Shown here: positions 59,354 through 64,000 of the stretch, one piece after another | Position numbering within the stretch: position 1 is the stretch's first letter | How the letters are laid out: each line of letters starts with the position of its first letter | Assembly: GCA_027532905.1 (NCBI GenBank) | Contig: JAPZUA010000001.1 | Location: 1,547,950 to 1,611,949 of the forward strand | Length of the DNA stretch: 64,000 nucleotides | Source: Magnetospirillum sp. | GTDB lineage: Bacteria; Pseudomonadota; Alphaproteobacteria; CACIAM-22H2 | Direction of reading: 5' to 3' | The notes under the pieces: model-generated | What the model was told of the DNA's origin: nothing | The model's input: the letters and a program-made list of their open reading frames with translations, nothing else | Database searches by the model: none | Translations under genes and position numbers: made by a program

Positions 59354-60408
59354 GCGGCACCTGCCGTGCGGCTATGGTCGGAGCCGGCCACGTTCATGTG
59401 GCAGGCGACCGCGTGTTTGGCGTCGCCCGCGACTGCCGCAAGGTCCGGCACTTTAGCCGCACAGACGGGCTCCGAGAACGGGCAGCGCGTGTGGAAGCGG
59501 CAGCCCGCCGGCGGGTTGATCGGGTTCGGCGGATCGCCTGCGATGGGCGCTTCTTGCGTGCGCGCATCGGGGTCCATCGACGGCATCGCCGACAACAGCG
59601 CCTTCGTATAGGGATGGCGCGGATTGCCGTAGATCGCGTCGACCGGACCGATCTCGGCCACGCGGCCCAGATACATGACCATCACGCGGTCGGACATGTA
59701 GCGCACCACGTTGAGATCGTGGCTGATGAATACGTAGGTGAGGCCGAGCTCGGTCTTCAGATCCTGCAGCAGATTGAGCACCTGCGCTTCGACCGATTTG
59801 TCGAGTGCCGACACCGCTTCGTCGAGAATCACGAGGCGCGGGCGGAGCGCGAGGGCGCGCGCGATATTCACGCGCTGGCGCTGGCCGCCCGATAATTCGT
59901 GCGGATAGCGGCGCACGAACAGATTGGGATTGAGCCCGACTTGCTGAAGCAATTCGCGCGCGCGCGCTTTGGCCTCTTTGGCGCCGAGCCCGTGCACTTT
60001 GGGTCCGAACGAGATCGAGTCTTCGATCGTGAGGCGCGGATTGAGGGACGCAAAGCTGTCCTGAAACACCATTTGCACATGGCGGCGCATCTCGCGCAGA
60101 TCGAGCCCGTCTTGCGAGCCGATCTTGAGGCCGTCGTACAGCACTTCGCCCGCGTCGGGGTCGATGAGTCGCACGAGCAGGCGCGCGGTCGTCGATTTGC
60201 CGCAGCCCGATTCGCCGACGATGCCGAGCGTTTCGCCCTTGGCGACGTCGAAATCGATGCCGTCCACGGCCTGCACGACCGCAACGGTGCGATTGAGCAC
60301 GCCGCCTTTGATCGGGAAATGTTTGACGAGGCCGCGGATCGACAAAAGCGGCTGTGCGGGGCCGCCGATATCTTCGTCGGCGATGCCCTGGGGAATGGAA
60401 GCGCTCAC
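59350..60408 (-). CDS. Peptide/nickel-type ABC transporter ATPase, DppF-like
   Basis: A GTG at 60408 overlapping the dppC-like stop (GTGA) gives 352 aa; longer ORFs run into dppC. Motifs are Walker A GESGCGKSTT, Q-loop FQDSFASLNP, signature LSGGQRQRVNIA, Walker B LVILDEAVSALD and FISHDLNVV. The Asp-Glu is followed by AVSALD instead of the more common PTSALD. The C-terminal oligopeptide extension CRFHTRCPFSEPVC is present. It is the second ATPase of the importer. Confidence 0.93.
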   Translation of the reverse strand: MSASIPQGIADEDIGGPAQPLLSIRGLVKHFPIKGGVLNRTVAVVQAVDGIDFDVAKGETLGIVGESGCGKSTTARLLVRLIDPDAGEVLYDGLKIGSQDGLDLREMRRHVQMVFQDSFASLNPRLTIEDSISFGPKVHGLGAKEAKARARELLQQVGLNPNLFVRRYPHELSGGQRQRVNIARALALRPRLVILDEAVSALDKSVEAQVLNLLQDLKTELGLTYVFISHDLNVVRYMSDRVMVMYLGRVAEIGPVDAIYGNPRHPYTKALLSAMPSMDPDARTQEAPIAGDPPNPINPPAGCRFHTRCPFSEPVCAAKVPDLAAVAGDAKHAVACHMNVAGSDHSRTAGAA

Positions 60409-61298
60409 AGTTTCACGTCCATGGCCGAGCGCAAGCCGTCCGAAAACAGATTGAAGCAGATCGAGGTCACGAAGATCATCGCCCCCGGCAAGGCCGCGAC
60501 GGCCGGCTGCACGTAGATTGCGGTGCGCAGCGTGTTCAGCATCAGGCCCCATTCGGCCTCGGGCGGCTTGGTGCCGAGCCCGAGGAACGACAGGCCCGAG
60601 GCAAGGATCATCGACACCGACACGAGGCCCGTCGCATAGACGAAGACCGGCCCCAGCACGTTGCCGAGAATATGCACGCGGATGATGGTGAGCGCCCCCG
60701 CACCGCTCGCGCGTGCCGCATCGACGAAATCGAGATTGCGCACTTGCGTGGTCACGCTTTCGGCCACGCGCGCGATGGGCGGGATGAACACGACCGTCAG
60801 CGACACGATCGAATTGAAAATGCCGGCCCCGAGGGCGCCCGAAATCGCGATCGCGAGCAGCACCGAGGGGAAGGCGTAGAACACGTCGATCGTGCGCATG
60901 ATCGCCATGTTGGTCTTGCCGCCGACATAGCCTGCGACCACGCCCAGAAACGTGCCGATCAAAAACGCGTTCAGCACGGGCACGATGCCCATGAACAGCG
61001 ACAAGCGTCCGCCATAGATGAGGCGCGTGAGCATGTCACGGCCAAGCTCGTCGGTGCCGAGCGGATAGCCCTCGGTGCCGATGGGGCGCAAGCGCCGGAT
61101 GATCGAGCCGCGATAGGGATCGCCCGGTGCGATGAGCGGTGCGAAGATCGCGGCAAGCAGGATCAGCACGAGCACGGCCAAACACGCCATCGCGACCTTG
61201 TCGCGTGCCAAGCGCCGCAGAACGTTGGACCAATAGCCGCGCGAGGCGACCGGCACTTGGCCCGCGTCGTTCGCGGCGGCGGCGGAAGCAGCGCTCAT
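60405..61298 (-). CDS. ABC transporter permease, DppC-like
   Basis: The 297-aa membrane protein has an N-terminal TM (about 37-58), the periplasmic loop HPLGTDELGRD-type motif seen as YPLGTDELGRDMLTRL, and about five further TMs. The EAA-type loop for ATPase contact is NLDFVDAARASGAGALTII. It pairs with the DppB-like permease. The start is 1 bp from the previous stop, and the gene overlaps the ATPase gene, so translation is coupled. Confidence 0.93.
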   Translation of the reverse strand: MSAASAAAANDAGQVPVASRGYWSNVLRRLARDKVAMACLAVLVLILLAAIFAPLIAPGDPYRGSIIRRLRPIGTEGYPLGTDELGRDMLTRLIYGGRLSLFMGIVPVLNAFLIGTFLGVVAGYVGGKTNMAIMRTIDVFYAFPSVLLAIAISGALGAGIFNSIVSLTVVFIPPIARVAESVTTQVRNLDFVDAARASGAGALTIIRVHILGNVLGPVFVYATGLVSVSMILASGLSFLGLGTKPPEAEWGLMLNTLRTAIYVQPAVAALPGAMIFVTSICFNLFSDGLRSAMDVKL

Positions 61299-61299
61299 C

Positions 61300-62253
61300 T
61301 CAGCCTCGCTTGATGCGCGGATCGAGCCAGGTTTGCACCAGATCGACCAGCAGGTTGAGGGTCACGAAAAACATCGCCAGCACCAGGATGTTGCCCTGCA
61401 GCAGCGGCAGGTCGCGCTGCAGGATCGCGTTGCCGAGCAGGAAGCCCGAGCCCGGCCACGCGAACACCGTCTCGATCAGGATCGAGCCGCCGAGCAGATA
61501 GCCAAGCTGCAGCCCCATCACGGCGAGGCCCGTGGGAGCGGCGTTTTTGAGGATGTGCAGGAAGATGCCGCGCTCCGAAAGGCCCTTGGCGCGAAGTGCG
61601 TCGACGAATTCCTGCGAGAGAATGTCCGACACGAGTGCGCGCACCGAGCGCGCCACGATGCCGAGCGGAATGACCGACATGGTCAAGGCGGGCAGAATGA
61701 GATGGCGCATATGCTGCCAATCCCATTCCCAATCGGCCGAGCCGCCGGGACCCGCACCTGTTGCGGGCAGCCAATTGAGCTGCACCGAGAAGATGATCAC
61801 GAGCACCATGCCAAGCCAGTAATGCGGCAGCGAGATGCCGGCGACGGCGAGTGCGCTCGAAGCGCGGTCGACCCAGGTGCCGCGATAATAGCCCGCAACG
61901 AACCCGAGGAACGCGCCGACGAGAAAGCCGAAAGCGGCCGCGAACACGGCGAGCATGAAAGTGTTGCCGATGGCGCGCCAGACTTCGGCCGCCACGGGCC
62001 GGCCGGTCGCGATCGAAAAACCGAGATCGCCGCTAAGGGCGCGCCAGATCCACAACCCGAATTGCACGGGCAGCGGCTTGTCGAAGCCGTAGGCGGCGCG
62101 CAGCTGTTCTTGCATTTCCTGCGAGGCGTCGGCAGGCAGCACCGACACCAAAGGATCGCCCGGTGCGATATGCACAAGCAAAAAACACACGAGGCTCACG
62201 CCCAGTGCGATGGGGACAGCGTAGAGAATTCGTTTGAGGAGATATTCGAGCAT
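61300..62253 (-). CDS. ABC transporter permease, DppB-like
   Basis: The 317-aa permease starts MLEYLLKRILYAVPIALGVS, the standard DppB N-terminus with a first TM and the HIAPGDP motif. The periplasmic loop and five more TMs follow, with the coupling loop EFVDALRAKGLSERGIFLHI. It forms the heteromeric channel with the DppC-like protein. It is separated from the binding-protein gene by a 52-bp gap containing a strong hairpin. Confidence 0.94.
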   Translation of the reverse strand: MLEYLLKRILYAVPIALGVSLVCFLLVHIAPGDPLVSVLPADASQEMQEQLRAAYGFDKPLPVQFGLWIWRALSGDLGFSIATGRPVAAEVWRAIGNTFMLAVFAAAFGFLVGAFLGFVAGYYRGTWVDRASSALAVAGISLPHYWLGMVLVIIFSVQLNWLPATGAGPGGSADWEWDWQHMRHLILPALTMSVIPLGIVARSVRALVSDILSQEFVDALRAKGLSERGIFLHILKNAAPTGLAVMGLQLGYLLGGSILIETVFAWPGSGFLLGNAILQRDLPLLQGNILVLAMFFVTLNLLVDLVQTWLDPRIKRG

Positions 62254-62267
62254 CTTCGTACGGGATC

Positions 62268-62297
62268 GACCGGACGGGCGCGTGAGCCCGCCCGGTC
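62268..62297 (-). other. Hairpin between the binding-protein and permease genes
   Basis: GACCGGACGGGC (62268-62279) and GCCCGCCCGGTC (62286-62297) pair at 11 of 12 positions around a 6-nt loop. It begins 9 bp after the stop of the binding-protein gene. Such structures commonly stabilise the 5' binding-protein mRNA or partially stop transcription so that the binding protein exceeds the membrane subunits. Confidence 0.6.
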
Positions 62298-62305
62298 GGA
62301 ACCCT

Positions 62306-63943
62306 TCAGTTCATCGTGATCGGCGAGAAATCGACGAACCAGCTCTGCGGCGGCACAAAGCCGCGCACACGCGGGCTCATCGCGCGCGGACCCACATCGT
62401 GCGCCACCCACAAGAACACCGTCTCGTCGACGATGCGCTTGTGAAGAGCCGCAAGGGCGGCGTCGCGCGCGGCCGCATCGAACGTGGTGCGGGCGGCGGC
62501 CACGAGCCGGTCGAATTCCGGATCGTTGACGAAGCCCCAATTGTTCGAGACTGGCGGCGCCATTTTGCTGTCGACGAAGCGCACGAACGCGAAGAACGGA
62601 TCCATCGCCGCGAAGGTGATGTTGACGGCGTGGGCGCCCCGCGCCGTCGGATCCTTCGCACCGATGCGCCAGTTCGTGAACAGCGTGTTCCACTCGATCA
62701 CGTCGAGCTCGACGTCGAAGAAGCACTCGCGCAAGGCCTGCTGCAGATATTCGTTCATCGGCAGCGGCAGCATCTGGCCCGAGCCCGAGGCCGAGACCTG
62801 GATCTTAACTTTGAGCGGACGCTGGGCCGAGTGGCCGGCCGCCGTCATCATGCGGCGCGCTTCGTCGGGGCGGTAGCCGATCTTGAAATCGGGATTGCCC
62901 CACCACGGATGGCCCGGCGGCACCGAACCCACCGCTTCGGCCATCAGGCCATTCAAGAGCTGCTTCATGTCGGTGCGGTTCACGCACAGATTGGCGGCCT
63001 GGCGCACGCGCTTGTCGAGCCACGGCGAGCCTTCGACGAACGAGAACTGCCACGGCCACACATGCGGCTGCTGGTTGGCGAAGAGCTGGAAGCCGCGACT
63101 GCGGATCTGCGGTACGGCGTCCGGGGCAGGTGCCTCGGCCCAATCGACCTGGTTCGACAGCAACGCTGCCGTGCGCGCATTGGCGTCCGGGATCGGCAGC
63201 AGCACCATGCGGTCGATCTTCGGCACGCGCGCCGTGTTCCAATAGGCGTCGTTCTTGGCAAGCTCAAGCCGCTCGCGCGGCACGAAGCGCACCATCTTCC
63301 ACGGGCCGGTGCCCGAAGCGTCGGCCGCAAACGCGGTCCACGCCGCGGCCGAGCGGGCCGGGGCTTCGGTCACGCTGGCGGGTACGGCGGCCAGCTTCGC
63401 GGCCCAGTGTGCGGGGCTCGCCATGAAGAGGTTGGTCAAGTTGATGGGCAGGAACGAGTCGGGCTCGCTCGTGGTGAGTTCGACCGTGAGGTCGTCGATC
63501 TTGCGCGCGGTGCGCAAGGTGGGCATGCGGCTCGCCGTCACGCCGACTTGGCTCGCGTCGAAATGCGGCGCTTCGCGGTCCAGCACTTTGCGCACGTTCC
63601 ACACCACGGCGTCGGCATTGAAGGCGCTGCCGTCGTGGAACTTCACGCCGCTGCGCAGCTTGAAGACCCACTTGGTCTTGTCGTTGGCATCGACCGCCCA
63701 TTCGCTCGCGAGGCCCGGGATCAGCACCGAGGGCTTGTCGGCACTGCTGAGGTCCCACGCCGTCAGCGCGTCGTACATCGTAAGGCCCGTGAAGCGGTTG
63801 CCTTCAAAGCCCTGGTCGGGCTGGCCCAGCGTGCGCGGGATATCGGCGGCCGTCATGGCGATGCGCAAGGTCGTCTGCGCCTGGGCAGCACTGGCCATCA
63901 AGCCGAGGCCGAGAGCCGCGCCGATCAAAGTCCGGATTTTCAT
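62306..63943 (-). CDS. Solute-binding protein of a peptide/nickel-type ABC importer
   Basis: The 545-aa protein has a Sec signal (MKIRTLIGAALGLGLMASAAQAQ) and the SBP_bac_5 fold: VFKLRSGVKFHDGSAFNADA near residue 95, GTGPWKMVRF, and LAKNDAYW. It captures the substrate in the periplasm and delivers it to DppBC. GGAG lies about 8 nt before the ATG. It is the first gene of the five-gene operon. The specific ligand (peptide, nickel, opine or other) is not evident; no adjacent metabolic gene helps. Confidence 0.92.
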   Translation of the reverse strand: MKIRTLIGAALGLGLMASAAQAQTTLRIAMTAADIPRTLGQPDQGFEGNRFTGLTMYDALTAWDLSSADKPSVLIPGLASEWAVDANDKTKWVFKLRSGVKFHDGSAFNADAVVWNVRKVLDREAPHFDASQVGVTASRMPTLRTARKIDDLTVELTTSEPDSFLPINLTNLFMASPAHWAAKLAAVPASVTEAPARSAAAWTAFAADASGTGPWKMVRFVPRERLELAKNDAYWNTARVPKIDRMVLLPIPDANARTAALLSNQVDWAEAPAPDAVPQIRSRGFQLFANQQPHVWPWQFSFVEGSPWLDKRVRQAANLCVNRTDMKQLLNGLMAEAVGSVPPGHPWWGNPDFKIGYRPDEARRMMTAAGHSAQRPLKVKIQVSASGSGQMLPLPMNEYLQQALRECFFDVELDVIEWNTLFTNWRIGAKDPTARGAHAVNITFAAMDPFFAFVRFVDSKMAPPVSNNWGFVNDPEFDRLVAAARTTFDAAARDAALAALHKRIVDETVFLWVAHDVGPRAMSPRVRGFVPPQSWFVDFSPITMN

Positions 63944-64000
63944 AGGGGGTGCTCCAAAAAGACATGAACCGGCAAAGGGTTTGCAACCAAGGTGCCAGTG

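Overview
The window is a high-GC, densely packed bacterial chromosome segment. Gene content and order point to Alphaproteobacteria, probably a Rhodospirillales-like organism: hisH-A-F-E followed by a HIT protein, hemW-rdgB-rph divergent from hrcA-grpE, dnaK-dnaJ, rsmI-yraN-BON-gshB, and ahpCD divergent from oxyR. Lineage is inferred from synteny and codon bias, not from a marker phylogeny. No tRNA, rRNA, CRISPR array, insertion sequence or phage gene was recognised. Most genes are in short operons joined by ATGA-type overlaps, and several convergent pairs share stop codons.

Layout. 1-2.9 kb: end of a histidine operon (hisH cut by the window edge) plus a HIT protein. 2.9-3.2 kb: non-coding stretch with an 11-bp tandem repeat. 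3.2-4.7 kb: ComM/YifB ATPase. 4.8-7.0 kb: AhpC/AhpD peroxide defence with a divergent OxyR. 7.0-11.7 kb: extensin-like lipoprotein, phytase/esterase-like periplasmic protein with a possible Pho box, LysR regulator and TauE/SafE exporter. 11.7-16.8 kb: envelope/ribosome operon rsmI-yraN-BON lipoprotein-SirB1-gshB, divergent from an LpoA-like lipoprotein. 16.8-26.2 kb: GFA protein, hemW-rdgB-rph, and the heat-shock block hrcA-grpE-(unknown)-dnaK-dnaJ. 25.8-28.2 kb: response regulator and CHASE histidine kinase.

28.3-31.3 kb: a three-gene operon matching the mycobacterial route to decaprenyl-phospho-arabinose (UbiA-like phosphoribosyltransferase, DprE1, DprE2). 31.3-38.7 kb: dapB, DUF2244, nth, GNAT, a lipoprotein, bactofilin, an EI24/CysZ-like membrane protein, a PfkB kinase and typA. 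38.8-46.4 kb: PAS-like protein, AmpG-like permease, family 9 glycosyltransferase, ADP-forming acyl-CoA ligase/GNAT fusion, a nitronate-monooxygenase-like flavoprotein with an extra cysteine cluster, and RidA.

46.6-49.4 kb: a PhnD-like binding protein with a hybrid histidine kinase, probably a ligand-sensing pair. 49.6-58.4 kb: a giant (about 2,930 aa) filamentous-haemagglutinin-type exoprotein with repeated beta-helix modules and a proline-rich tail, but no TpsB partner in the window. 58.4-64 kb: a complete Dpp/Opp-type ABC importer operon on the minus strand, with a strong hairpin after the binding-protein gene.

Main points of interest are the DPA-type operon outside Actinobacteria, the giant exoprotein, the binding-protein/kinase pair, the Fe-S-like cysteine cluster in the flavoprotein, and several non-coding structures.
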